Below, in pieces: positions 17,207 to 25,736 of a DNA stretch of 64,000 nucleotides; the stretch's first letter is position 1, and each line of letters starts with the position of its first letter. This DNA is from Sinorhizobium sp. B11 (GTDB lineage: Bacteria; Pseudomonadota; Alphaproteobacteria; Rhizobiales; Rhizobiaceae): assembly GCA_039725955.1 (NCBI GenBank), contig CP091033.1, positions 1,426,001 to 1,490,000 of the forward strand, in the 5' to 3' direction. The notes beneath the pieces were generated by a model. It worked only from the letters and a program-made list of their open reading frames with translations. It had not been told where the DNA came from and did no database searches. A program made the translations under genes and the position numbers.

Positions 17207-18796
17207 ATGAACGACTACACGAAATATCTCGCAAGCCGGGTAACCGCCGGTGGCCTCAGCCGCCGCGAATTCCTGGGACGCGCCATGGCAGCCGGCCTGA
17301 CACTTGCCGTTGCCGACAAGCTCTTTACCGAAAGTGCCGAAGCCGCCGAACCAAAGCGCGGCGGTCATCTGAAGCTTGGCCTGGAGGGCGGGGCAGCAAC
17401 AGACTCCAAGGACCCGGCGAAATTTCTCTCGCAATTCATGTTCTGCGTCGGCCGCTGCTGGGGCGACATGCTGGTAGAATCCGATCCGCTCACCGGTGCC
17501 GCCGTACCGGCGCTCGCCGAATCCTGGGAACCGTCGCAAGATGCGGCAACCTGGACCTTCAAGATCCGCAAGGGCGTCAAGTTCCACAATGGCAAGGAAC
17601 TGACGATCGATGACGTGGTCGCCACACTCAAGCGTCATACTGACAAGGCGTCGGAATCCGGAGCGCTCGGCGTTCTCGGCTCGATCAAGGAAATCAAGGC
17701 GGACGGCGGCAACCTCGTTCTGACGCTTTCGGAAGGCAACGCCGATATGCCGTTGCTGTTGACCGACTATCATCTGGTCATTCAGCCGAATGGTGGTGTG
17801 GACGATCCGCTCGCCTCGATCGGCACGGGGCCCTATAAGTTGACGAACTTCGAGGCGGGCGTGCGCGCCACCTTTGAGAAGAACAAGGACGACTGGCGCA
17901 CTGATCGCGGCTATGTCGATTCCATCGAAATCATCGGCATGAACGACGCCACGGCGCGTATCGCCGCGCTTTCGTCCGGCCAAGTGCACTACATCAACCG
18001 TGTCGATCCGAAGACCGTCAACCTCCTGAAGCGTGCTCCGAATGTCGAGATCCTTTCGACTGCCGGACGCGGCCACTATGTCTTCATCATGCATTGCGAC
18101 AAGGCGCCGTTCGACAATAACGACCTGCGCCTGGCGCTCAAATACGCCATGGACCGCGAGACCATGGTGGAGAAGATCCTCGGCGGTTACGGCAAGGTCG
18201 GCAACGACTTTCCGATCAACAGCACCTATGCGCTGTTTCCCGAGGGCATCGAACAGCGCACCTATGATCCGGACAAGGCGGCCTTCCACTACAAGAAATC
18301 AGGTCATAGCGGCTCGGTCCTGCTGCGCACTTCCGAAGTCGCTTTCCCCGGCGGTGTCGACGCTGCCGTCCTTTATCAGGAAAGCTGCAAGAAGGCCGGC
18401 ATCGAGATAGAGGTCAAGCGCGAGCCGGGCGACGGCTACTGGACCAACGTCTGGAACGTCCAGCCCTTCTCGACTTCCTATTGGGGCGGGCGTCCGACAC
18501 AGGACCAGATGTACTCCACCGCCTATCTGTCGACGGCGGACTGGAACGACACCCGCTTCAAGCGTCCGGATTTCGACAAGCTGTTGCTTCAGGCCCGTTC
18601 CGAACTCGACGAGGCCAAGCGCAAGGAGCTCTATCGCGCCATGGCGATGATGGTCCGCGATGAAGGCGGCGTCATCCTGCCGATGTTCAACGACTTCGTG
18701 AACGCCTCCACCAAGCAGGTGAAGGGCTACGTCCACGACATCGGCAACGACATGTCGAACGGCTACGTCGCAACCCGCGTCTGGCTGGAGGCCTGA
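17207..18796 (+). CDS. ABC transporter substrate-binding protein, family 5 (peptide/opine type)
   Basis: A 529-residue periplasmic binding protein. The start at 17207 follows AAGGAGAAGGGGA. The N terminus carries a twin-arginine signal (GLSRREFLGRAMAAGLTLAV), so export is probably by the Tat system, followed by an AEA cleavage region near residue 45. Family features include ALAESWEPSQDAATWTFKIRKGVKFHNGKE (read in parts) and late LSTADWNDTRFKRPDFDKLL. Family 5 proteins bind oligopeptides, nickel complexes, opines or glycosides. Its place after the carnitine enzymes suggests a quaternary amine or an amide of one. A 120-base gap separates it from caiD, so it may have its own promoter. Confidence 0.9.
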   Translation: MNDYTKYLASRVTAGGLSRREFLGRAMAAGLTLAVADKLFTESAEAAEPKRGGHLKLGLEGGAATDSKDPAKFLSQFMFCVGRCWGDMLVESDPLTGAAVPALAESWEPSQDAATWTFKIRKGVKFHNGKELTIDDVVATLKRHTDKASESGALGVLGSIKEIKADGGNLVLTLSEGNADMPLLLTDYHLVIQPNGGVDDPLASIGTGPYKLTNFEAGVRATFEKNKDDWRTDRGYVDSIEIIGMNDATARIAALSSGQVHYINRVDPKTVNLLKRAPNVEILSTAGRGHYVFIMHCDKAPFDNNDLRLALKYAMDRETMVEKILGGYGKVGNDFPINSTYALFPEGIEQRTYDPDKAAFHYKKSGHSGSVLLRTSEVAFPGGVDAAVLYQESCKKAGIEIEVKREPGDGYWTNVWNVQPFSTSYWGGRPTQDQMYSTAYLSTADWNDTRFKRPDFDKLLLQARSELDEAKRKELYRAMAMMVRDEGGVILPMFNDFVNASTKQVKGYVHDIGNDMSNGYVATRVWLEA

Positions 18797-18829
18797 CGCC
18801 GGTCTTCTGTCCGATCTCCACCGAAGCCG

Positions 18830-18855
18830 GGACCGTGGGACAAAACCCGCGGTCC
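18830..18855 (+). other. Intergenic hairpin between binding-protein and permease genes
   Basis: A ten-pair stem: GGACCGTGGG at 18830-18839 pairs with CCCGCGGTCC at 18846-18855 (one G-U pair) around a six-base ACAAAA loop. No U tract follows, so it is more likely a message-stabilising or partial-termination structure that keeps binding-protein mRNA above permease mRNA. Confidence 0.6.
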
Positions 18856-18884
18856 TCCTGACGTTTCAGCTCGAGGCCATCACC

Positions 18885-19892
18885 ATGTCCAGTCCGACCT
18901 CCGGCAATATCCTGCCCGGTCTCAGGTTCCGGCAGCGTTTTCCGCTGCTTGCCCTTGTTCTCGAGCGCTTCGTGCTCAGCATCATCCTGCTCTTTGCCGT
19001 CTCAATCCTGATTTTCGGCGGCCTGGAAGCTCTCCCCGGCGATTTCGCCACGACTTATCTCGGCCAGTCGGCAACGCCGCAGGCGGTTGCCAATATCCGC
19101 AAGGATCTCGGCCTCGACCGGCCGGTGACGACGCGATATGTCGAGTGGCTCGGTAATGCCGTGCAAGGCGATTTCGGCACATCCTGGGCCAGCAAGAACT
19201 CCGTCAGCGAGCAGATCGGCAAGCGGCTCGGCAATTCACTATTTCTGGCGGGCTTTGCCGCACTGATCTCCGTGCCGCTTGCCGTCGGGCTCGGCATGGT
19301 TTCGGTGCATTTTCGGGGCCGCCTGCCCGACAAGATCATCAACATCATTTCGCTGGCTGCGATTTCGTTGCCGGAGTTCTTCATCGGCTACCTGCTGATC
19401 ATGTTTTTCGCGGTGAAGTTCGGCGTCGCCACCTTTCCCGCAACCGTCTATGAGAGCATGGGCTTCGCCGACCGCCTGAAGGCGATCGCCCTGCCGACGG
19501 CGACCCTCGTACTCGTCGTGCTTGCCCACATGATGCGCATGACGCGCGCCGCAATCCTCTCGGTCATGTCGTCGGCCTATATGGAGACGGCAGAGCTGAA
19601 GGGCCTTTCGGCGTTTCGCTCGATCGTCAAGCATGCCGCACCGAACGCGCTTGCGCCGATCATCAACGTCGTGGCGTTGAACCTTGCCTATCTGGTGGTC
19701 GGAGTGGTCGTCGTCGAGGTGGTCTTCGTCTATCCAGGCATGGGCCAGTACATGGTCGATGCCGTGACGGTGCGCGACATGCCGGTGGTGCAGGCCTGCG
19801 GCCTGATCTTTGCCGCCGTCTATATCTTCCTCAACATGCTGGCCGACATTCTCGCCATCATTGCCAACCCCCGGCTGAGGCATCCAAGATGA
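18885..19892 (+). CDS. ABC transporter permease (DppB-like)
   Basis: A 335-residue inner-membrane protein with about six membrane helices, typical of the first permease of peptide importers. It has the N-terminal helix LFAVSILIFGGLEALPGD, the family stretch GQSATPQAVANIRKDLGLDRP, and a cytoplasmic coupling loop near AYMETAELKGLSAFRSIVKHAAPN (read in parts; the EAA-type motif contacts the ATPase). The stop overlaps the next permease start in an ATGA arrangement. It forms one importer with the family 5 binding protein. Confidence 0.92.
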   Translation: MSSPTSGNILPGLRFRQRFPLLALVLERFVLSIILLFAVSILIFGGLEALPGDFATTYLGQSATPQAVANIRKDLGLDRPVTTRYVEWLGNAVQGDFGTSWASKNSVSEQIGKRLGNSLFLAGFAALISVPLAVGLGMVSVHFRGRLPDKIINIISLAAISLPEFFIGYLLIMFFAVKFGVATFPATVYESMGFADRLKAIALPTATLVLVVLAHMMRMTRAAILSVMSSAYMETAELKGLSAFRSIVKHAAPNALAPIINVVALNLAYLVVGVVVVEVVFVYPGMGQYMVDAVTVRDMPVVQACGLIFAAVYIFLNMLADILAIIANPRLRHPR

Positions 19893-20716
19893 GATTGAGA
19901 GACATCCCCATCACCGCCTGGATCGGCATGATCGGCATCGCCGTCGCCTTCATCTTCGCGTTCTTTGCGCCCCTGATCGCGCCATACGGCGAGACCCAGG
20001 TCGTCGGCAGCGTCTGGCAGATGCCGGACGCGCAATATGTCTTCGGCCTCGACAATCTCGGCCGCGACATCCTCTCGCGGCTGATCTACGGCGCGCGCAC
20101 GACACTTTTCGTGGCGCTTGCAGCGACCGTCATCTCCTTTTCGCTCGGCGTCATCCTGAGCTTTACGGCAGCCGTCTCGCGCGGGCTAATCGACATGGTC
20201 TTCTCGCGGTTCAACGACCTGATGATGTCGATCCCGACGCTGATCTTCGCGCTCGTGGTACTGGCCGTCCTGCCACAGAACATCATCGTGCTGATCCTCG
20301 TCATGGCGATCCTCGATTCCACCCGCGTCTATCGTCTCGGCCGCGCCGTGGCACTCGATGTCGCCGTCATGGAATTCGTCGAGGCGGCCAAACTTCGCGG
20401 CGAAGGAAAACTCTGGATCATCTTCAGGGAGATCCTGCCGAACACGCTGACCCCGCTGCTTGCCGAATTCGGCCTGCGGTTTGCCTTCTCGATCCTGTTC
20501 CTCTCGACATTGTCCTTTCTCGGCCTCGGCATCCAGCCGCCATCGGCTGACTGGGGCGGCATGGTCAAGGACAACAAGGACGGGATCATTTTCGGCATTT
20601 CGGCAGCGCTCGTGCCGGGTAGCGCGATCGCCATCCTCGCAGTCTGCGTCAACCTCGTTGTCGACTGGCTTTTGAAACGAACATCGAGCCTCAAGGGAGG
20701 GCGTGGCGATGCCTGA
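19889..20716 (+). CDS. ABC transporter permease (DppC-like)
   Basis: A 275-residue permease, the partner of the DppB-like protein. It shows the family's N-terminal helix, the periplasmic stretch QYVFGLDNLGRDILSRLIYG and the EAA-type coupling loop FVEAAKLRGEGKLWIIFREI. It ends LSFLGLGIQPPSADWGGMVK, as in DppC proteins. Its start overlaps the previous gene by four bases, and its end overlaps the ATPase gene by eight, so the transport genes are translationally linked. Confidence 0.92.
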   Translation: MRLRDIPITAWIGMIGIAVAFIFAFFAPLIAPYGETQVVGSVWQMPDAQYVFGLDNLGRDILSRLIYGARTTLFVALAATVISFSLGVILSFTAAVSRGLIDMVFSRFNDLMMSIPTLIFALVVLAVLPQNIIVLILVMAILDSTRVYRLGRAVALDVAVMEFVEAAKLRGEGKLWIIFREILPNTLTPLLAEFGLRFAFSILFLSTLSFLGLGIQPPSADWGGMVKDNKDGIIFGISAALVPGSAIAILAVCVNLVVDWLLKRTSSLKGGRGDA

Positions 20717-22340
20717 TCTTCTTTCCGTCCGCAATCTCAAGATCGAAGCCACCAGCTATCCGCCGGGTGAAGCGCCGAAGCGAGTAACCATCGTCGACGG
20801 CGTTTCCTTTGATTTGCAGAAAGGCCGGGTACTCGGGCTGATCGGTGAATCCGGGGCCGGCAAGTCGACGATCGGATTATCGGCACTTGCCTATGGCCGA
20901 GGCGGTGCCGAGATCACCGGCGGAGAGGTGCGGCTCGACGGCGACAATATCCTTGCCCTTGGCAAGAATGGCATTAGACAGATCCGCGGCGCCCGCGTCT
21001 GCTACGTCGCACAGTCGGCCGCGGCAGCCTTCAATCCCGCCCACCGACTCGGCGACCAGGTGATCGAGGCTTCCGTCAAACACGGGCTCATGAACAAACA
21101 GGAGGCGAAGAACAGAGCGCTCTACCTGTTTCAGGTGCTTGGCCTTCCCCATCCCGAAAGTTTCGGCGAGCGTTTCCCGCACCAGGTCTCGGGCGGCCAG
21201 CTGCAGCGTGCCATGACGGCCATGGCGCTCTGCTCTAACCCCGAACTGATCGTCTTCGACGAACCGACGACGGCACTTGACGTCACCACCCAGATCGACG
21301 TGCTCGCTGCAATCAAGCATGCGATCGAAGCAACCCATACGGCGGCCCTTTACATCACTCATGATCTCGCCGTCGTCGCCCAGATCTCCGACGACATCAT
21401 GGTGCTGCGCCATGGAAAGACAGTGGAATACGGCAGTGTACGGCAGATCATCGAAGAGCCACGGGAGGACTATACCCGCGCGCTCGTCAACGTCCGGCAG
21501 ACGCTCAGGGACGAGGCTGTCGACCAGTCCGATGCGCTGCTGAAGATCGAAAACGTCAGTGCAGAATATTCCAACGGCTTCAAGGTCCTGAACGATGTCA
21601 GTCTGCATGTGCCGAAGGGACAGACATTGGCGATCGTCGGTGAATCGGGCTCGGGAAAATCGACGCTCGCCCGCGTCGTCACTGGGCTCTTGTCACCCAG
21701 CGCCGGGTCGATCTCTTTTGCCGGCAAACCATTGACGCCCGACGTCCGACGCAGGCCACGCGACGATCTCCGCCGCATCCAGCTCATCTACCAGATGGCC
21801 GACACGGCAATGAACCCGCGTCAGACCGTGCGCGACATCATCGGCCGGCCGCTCACCTTCTATTACGGCCTCAGGGGAGCCTTAAAGACCGACCGTGTGA
21901 AGGAATTGCTCGACCAGATCGAGATGGGTAACGGCTTCCTGAACCGCTACCCGGCAGAGCTCTCGGGCGGCCAGAAACAGCGTGTGGCGATTGCGCGTGC
22001 GCTCGCCGCAAAACCGGAACTCATCCTCTGCGACGAGCCAACCTCGGCTCTCGATCCTCTGGTGGCTGAAGGCATCCTGAAGCTGCTGCTGCGCCTGCAG
22101 GAAGAGGAAAAGCTCTCCTACATCTTCATCACCCATGACATCGCCATCGTCAGGGCCATTGCCGACAGCGTCGCGGTCATGCATCGCGGCAGGCTCGTGC
22201 GCTTCGGCCCGAAATCGAAGGCGCTCTCTCCGCCCTTCGACGACTATACCGACCTGCTCCTGAAATCCGTCCCGGAGATGGAGATCGGCTGGCTGGAAAA
22301 GGTGTTGACCACCCGGCGGATGGAAAGCGCCGGCAACTGA
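20709..22340 (+). CDS. Fused double ATPase of a peptide-type ABC importer (DppD-DppF)
   Basis: A 543-residue protein with two complete nucleotide-binding domains. Domain 1 (about residues 5-255): Walker A GESGAGKST, signature VSGGQLQRA, Walker B LIVFDEPTT. Domain 2 (about 280-530): Walker A GESGSGKST, signature LSGGQKQR, Walker B LILCDEPTS. In E. coli these are two separate proteins; fusion is common in rhizobia. The ATG at 20709, seven bases after GGGAGG, is preferred over a GTG six bases earlier. It powers the importer encoded just upstream. Confidence 0.93.
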   Translation: MPDLLSVRNLKIEATSYPPGEAPKRVTIVDGVSFDLQKGRVLGLIGESGAGKSTIGLSALAYGRGGAEITGGEVRLDGDNILALGKNGIRQIRGARVCYVAQSAAAAFNPAHRLGDQVIEASVKHGLMNKQEAKNRALYLFQVLGLPHPESFGERFPHQVSGGQLQRAMTAMALCSNPELIVFDEPTTALDVTTQIDVLAAIKHAIEATHTAALYITHDLAVVAQISDDIMVLRHGKTVEYGSVRQIIEEPREDYTRALVNVRQTLRDEAVDQSDALLKIENVSAEYSNGFKVLNDVSLHVPKGQTLAIVGESGSGKSTLARVVTGLLSPSAGSISFAGKPLTPDVRRRPRDDLRRIQLIYQMADTAMNPRQTVRDIIGRPLTFYYGLRGALKTDRVKELLDQIEMGNGFLNRYPAELSGGQKQRVAIARALAAKPELILCDEPTSALDPLVAEGILKLLLRLQEEEKLSYIFITHDIAIVRAIADSVAVMHRGRLVRFGPKSKALSPPFDDYTDLLLKSVPEMEIGWLEKVLTTRRMESAGN

Positions 22341-22351
22341 ACGTCAAATCG

Positions 22352-22371
22352 GCCGGCCGCTCTTGGCCGGC
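22352..22371 (+). terminator. Hairpin after the ATPase gene
   Basis: A seven-pair GC-only stem: GCCGGCC at 22352-22358 pairs with GGCCGGC at 22365-22371 around a GCTCTT loop, within the 56-base gap before the hydrolase gene. There is no T run after it, so it may only attenuate transcription. Confidence 0.45.
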
Positions 22372-22396
22372 TCAATGATTGCTTCCAGGGAAAACC

Positions 22397-24400
22397 ATGA
22401 GCCAACGCTCCTTCACGACGATCGAAAACCAGTGGATCACGCTCGCCGACGGAACGCGACTTGCCGCGCGGATCTGGATGCCTGATGGTACGGATGCCGA
22501 TCCGGTGCCGGCCGTCTTCGAATTACTGCCCTACCGCAAGCGCGATGGAACGAGCCTGCGTGACGAATCGACCTATCCGGTCTTTGCCGCCGCCGGCATT
22601 GCGGGTGTGCGTGTCGATATCCGCGGCTCGGGCGAATCCGACGGGGTGATCGACGGCGAATATACCGAACTCGAGCTTGCCAATGCCTGCGAACTGATCG
22701 CCTGGATCGCCGACCAGCCCTGGTGCAATGGCTCGGTGGGCATGATGGGCATTTCCTGGGGCGGCTTCAACAGCCTGCAGGTCGCGGCCTTGCGTCCGCC
22801 GGCATTGAGGGCCGTTATCTCGATCGCCTCGACCGTCGACCGCTACAATGACGACATCCACTATAAGAACGGCTGTCACCTTTCCGCCCAGCTCTCCTGG
22901 GCCGCGACGATGCTCGGCTACCAGTCTCGCCCGCCCGATCCCGCTATCACCGGCGATCGCTGGAAGGATATGTGGCTGGAGCGGCTGGAAAACGAACCGT
23001 TCTTCATGGAGGAATGGCTTGTCCACCAGCGACGCGACACCTTCTGGGAACATGGTTCGATCTGCGAGGATTTTGCACGCGTCGAGATCCCTGCGATGGT
23101 GATTGCCGGCTGGGCGGACGGCTATCGCAACACACCGCTGAAGGCGATCGCCGGGCTTGGCACAGAGGCTAAGGCGCTGATTGGCCCCTGGGTTCACAAA
23201 TATCCGCATTTCGCCTTTCCAAAGCCGCGCGCCGATTTCCATGGCGAAGCGATCGCCTGGTGGAACCGCTGGCTGCGCGGCGAAGAGAATGGTGCGGAAA
23301 ATACGCCCCAGCTTCGCGCCTATATTCTCGACGCCATGCGCCCTGCCCCGCGCCGCGATGCCGATCCCGGTTTTTGGGTCGCCATGGACGCATGGCGCGA
23401 ACCGGCAATGCAGTTTTTCCATGTCGGATCGTCCAGCCGGCTCGAGGAAGGAGCGGCCGAGCCCCAGACATCAGCGCAAGAGGTCTATGTGCGCTCGCCC
23501 CTCGATACCGGCACGGCATCGGGGGAATATTTCACGCTGAAACCGGATGCTGAAATGGCCATCGACCAGCGCGGGGACGATGCCGGTTCGCTCATATTCG
23601 AGACCCCGCCACTTGTCGAAGATCATGACTATCTCGGCCAGCCTATTGTTACGCTGGCGCTACGCTGCGAGGCAGAGACCGCAAATCTCTGCGCGCGGCT
23701 CGTCGACGTGCATGAGGACGGCACCGCCACACGCGTTTCCTTCGGCGTCCTCAATCTTGCTCATCGTGATGGCAACGCCGAGCCCAAGCCCATGAAGAGC
23801 GGAGAGCAGACGACGGTGCGCCTGATGCTCGATGCCTGCGGCTATCGCTTTCGCGCCGGCCATCGCATACGCCTTTCACTTTCGACGGCCTATTGGCCGA
23901 TGATCCTGCCGCCGCCGACGGATTCCGGCCTCGTCATCGATACGGCCTCGATCGAACTCGCCCTGCCCATACTTGCCGATCACCACCTCATCGCCGTGAA
24001 AGAGCCGGATAATCCCGATCCGCTGCCGAAATATATCGAGCATGCGCCGGCTAAGACCAGAAGGCAGGTCATCAGGGAGCTTTCCGCCAATCGAACCGAA
24101 TACCGTATTTACGAGGATACCGGGCTTTTCGAGCATCCCGACACCGGGCTCAGCACGCGTCAGCTGCGGGATGAGACATGGTCGATTTCGCCGGATGACC
24201 CGCTTTCGATGACAGGTCAATCTACCTGGACCTGCGACATGCAGCGTCCCGGCTGGTCCGTGACGACGGTTGCGACCGCATCGATCGCCTGCACGGCAAC
24301 GCACTGGATCATCGCCGCCACGGTCATTGCCGATGAGGGCGGGATAAAAATCTTCGAGAAGGATTTTGGCGAGACTGCAATCGCCCGCGATCTGATGTAG
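22397..24400 (+). CDS. CocE/NonD-family (S15-type) hydrolase
   Basis: A 667-residue alpha/beta hydrolase with a C-terminal X-Pro dipeptidyl-peptidase-type beta domain. The nucleophile elbow is GISWGG at roughly residue 120, with the acid in AGWADGYRNT and the His in GPWVHKYPHF. Start at 22397 after CAGGGA. The family includes cocaine esterase, cephalosporin ester hydrolases and X-prolyl peptidases, so an ester or amide of an amine-type acid is conceivable. As the last gene of the carnitine operon, right after the importer, it may release the imported compound from a conjugate. No signal peptide is seen, so it is cytoplasmic. Confidence 0.82.
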   Translation: MSQRSFTTIENQWITLADGTRLAARIWMPDGTDADPVPAVFELLPYRKRDGTSLRDESTYPVFAAAGIAGVRVDIRGSGESDGVIDGEYTELELANACELIAWIADQPWCNGSVGMMGISWGGFNSLQVAALRPPALRAVISIASTVDRYNDDIHYKNGCHLSAQLSWAATMLGYQSRPPDPAITGDRWKDMWLERLENEPFFMEEWLVHQRRDTFWEHGSICEDFARVEIPAMVIAGWADGYRNTPLKAIAGLGTEAKALIGPWVHKYPHFAFPKPRADFHGEAIAWWNRWLRGEENGAENTPQLRAYILDAMRPAPRRDADPGFWVAMDAWREPAMQFFHVGSSSRLEEGAAEPQTSAQEVYVRSPLDTGTASGEYFTLKPDAEMAIDQRGDDAGSLIFETPPLVEDHDYLGQPIVTLALRCEAETANLCARLVDVHEDGTATRVSFGVLNLAHRDGNAEPKPMKSGEQTTVRLMLDACGYRFRAGHRIRLSLSTAYWPMILPPPTDSGLVIDTASIELALPILADHHLIAVKEPDNPDPLPKYIEHAPAKTRRQVIRELSANRTEYRIYEDTGLFEHPDTGLSTRQLRDETWSISPDDPLSMTGQSTWTCDMQRPGWSVTTVATASIACTATHWIIAATVIADEGGIKIFEKDFGETAIARDLM

Positions 24401-24403
24401 CCA

Positions 24404-25318
24404 TCAGCGCGAAGCGAAGAGCCGCACCGCCTCGCATACCGCCTTGAAGCCTGCCCGCGCACCCTCGCTCATGTGGCGCGCGCGCAGCCACGCATGCACC
24501 ATCTGCGGCTCCTCCCGGAACCAGACTTCCACACCAGCCTCCGCAAGCCGGGCAGCGTAGGCTGGTCCGTCGTCTCGCAACGGATCGAACCGCGCAACCG
24601 TGATGAAGGCAGGTGCAAGCCCTTCGACCGATACCGCGTGAAGCGGCGCGGCGACAGGATGGCGCAGCGGTGCCTGCAGAACGCTGCGATAGTAGGCGAC
24701 ATCGGCCGTGCTCAGGCCCGGTGCATTTGCCATTTCAACATAGGAGCCCTTCTGCAGGTCGCCGCCCAGCGCCGGATAGACGAGAACCTGACCGGCGATA
24801 CCCGGTAAGGCCTCCCCCAGCGCCCTGATGGCGAGCCCTGCCGCCAGGTTGGCACCGGCACTATCGCCGATGATGACGACCTTGCTACCGGTGGACGACA
24901 GCAGATGCTTCAGGACGAGGAAACAATCCTCGCTCTGCGCCGGCCAGCGGTATTCGGGCGCCAGCCGGTAGTCGACGGAAACAAGTTCGGCGCCGGCGAA
25001 ATCGGCGATTTCAGCGCAGATCGAGTGATGGCTTTCGAGCGAGCCGACAACAAAACCTCCGCCGTGAAGATAGAGGAGAACGGTTGATGTGGTTATTGTT
25101 CGCGGACGATACCGGCGGATCGGTATCCGCAGCACCATGCCATCTGCATAGACCATCCCCTGCGGCAGTGCGTGGTCAAATCGCGCGCAGAGTGCGTCAT
25201 ACCATTGACGTTGCTGCTCGATCGATGCCTCGACTGCGTCCGGTGGATAAAAGCCTTCGCAGACATCAAGGAATTCCAGAATGCTCTCTTCGGTGGGCAT
25301 CGGTCGGTCGATCGACAT
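24404..25318 (-). CDS. Alpha/beta hydrolase, hormone-sensitive-lipase family
   Basis: A 304-residue esterase. It has the oxyanion-hole motif HGGGFVVGSLESH, the nucleophile elbow GDSAGANLAAGLA, the acid in ARFDPLRDDGPAYA and the catalytic His in QMVHAWLR. The start at 25318 is chosen for the GGAAGGAT upstream and because the family's N-terminal cap begins there; a longer frame adds about 73 unlikely residues. It converges with the S15-type hydrolase with only three bases between stops. The substrate is unknown. Confidence 0.85.
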   Translation of the reverse strand: MSIDRPMPTEESILEFLDVCEGFYPPDAVEASIEQQRQWYDALCARFDHALPQGMVYADGMVLRIPIRRYRPRTITTSTVLLYLHGGGFVVGSLESHHSICAEIADFAGAELVSVDYRLAPEYRWPAQSEDCFLVLKHLLSSTGSKVVIIGDSAGANLAAGLAIRALGEALPGIAGQVLVYPALGGDLQKGSYVEMANAPGLSTADVAYYRSVLQAPLRHPVAAPLHAVSVEGLAPAFITVARFDPLRDDGPAYAARLAEAGVEVWFREEPQMVHAWLRARHMSEGARAGFKAVCEAVRLFASR

Positions 25319-25736
25319 GAAGATCCTTCCGCATGCTCGCAAGATGCTGTCAGGCGGCAGCCAGCTAGCCGATATTGCATCATGCACGCGCTCGGCCACG
25401 ACGCCTGTCTTGCTGCGACTCCTGGTGTCGCCGGCAAGTTCGCCCCCTGTGAAACAGGCAGGCGCGAGCACCCGGAACACCGGATGTCGGCAAGGCGATA
25501 GTGTGCAATCATCAAGTTGGTTATCGTGAAATGACAACTGCGACCCACGCCGCCGAGAGGATCACTCATGCGACGAACAGTGCCGCTTCTGAAGAGGATA
25601 ATGTACCTGATCGGCGCTCGCCGATCGAGACCGGTACCCGCCGGCGACAGCCGGTTCCGTCAGGCGAACTGGTGGCTGACGCATCCGTAGACCCCTTCCC
25701 CCACAAGCCCCTGAATGTGAGCAGCGTCGATATACA
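25319..25736. other. Divergent intergenic region, esterase / choline sulfatase
   Basis: About 418 bases between divergent genes. It should contain promoters for both, but I find no strong palindrome, no gene with a credible ribosome site and no repeat. Confidence 0.45.

Noticed and set aside
17105..18289. Open frame of about 394 codons on the minus strand
   Set aside because: It is antisense to the family 5 binding protein and has no ribosome site or domain.
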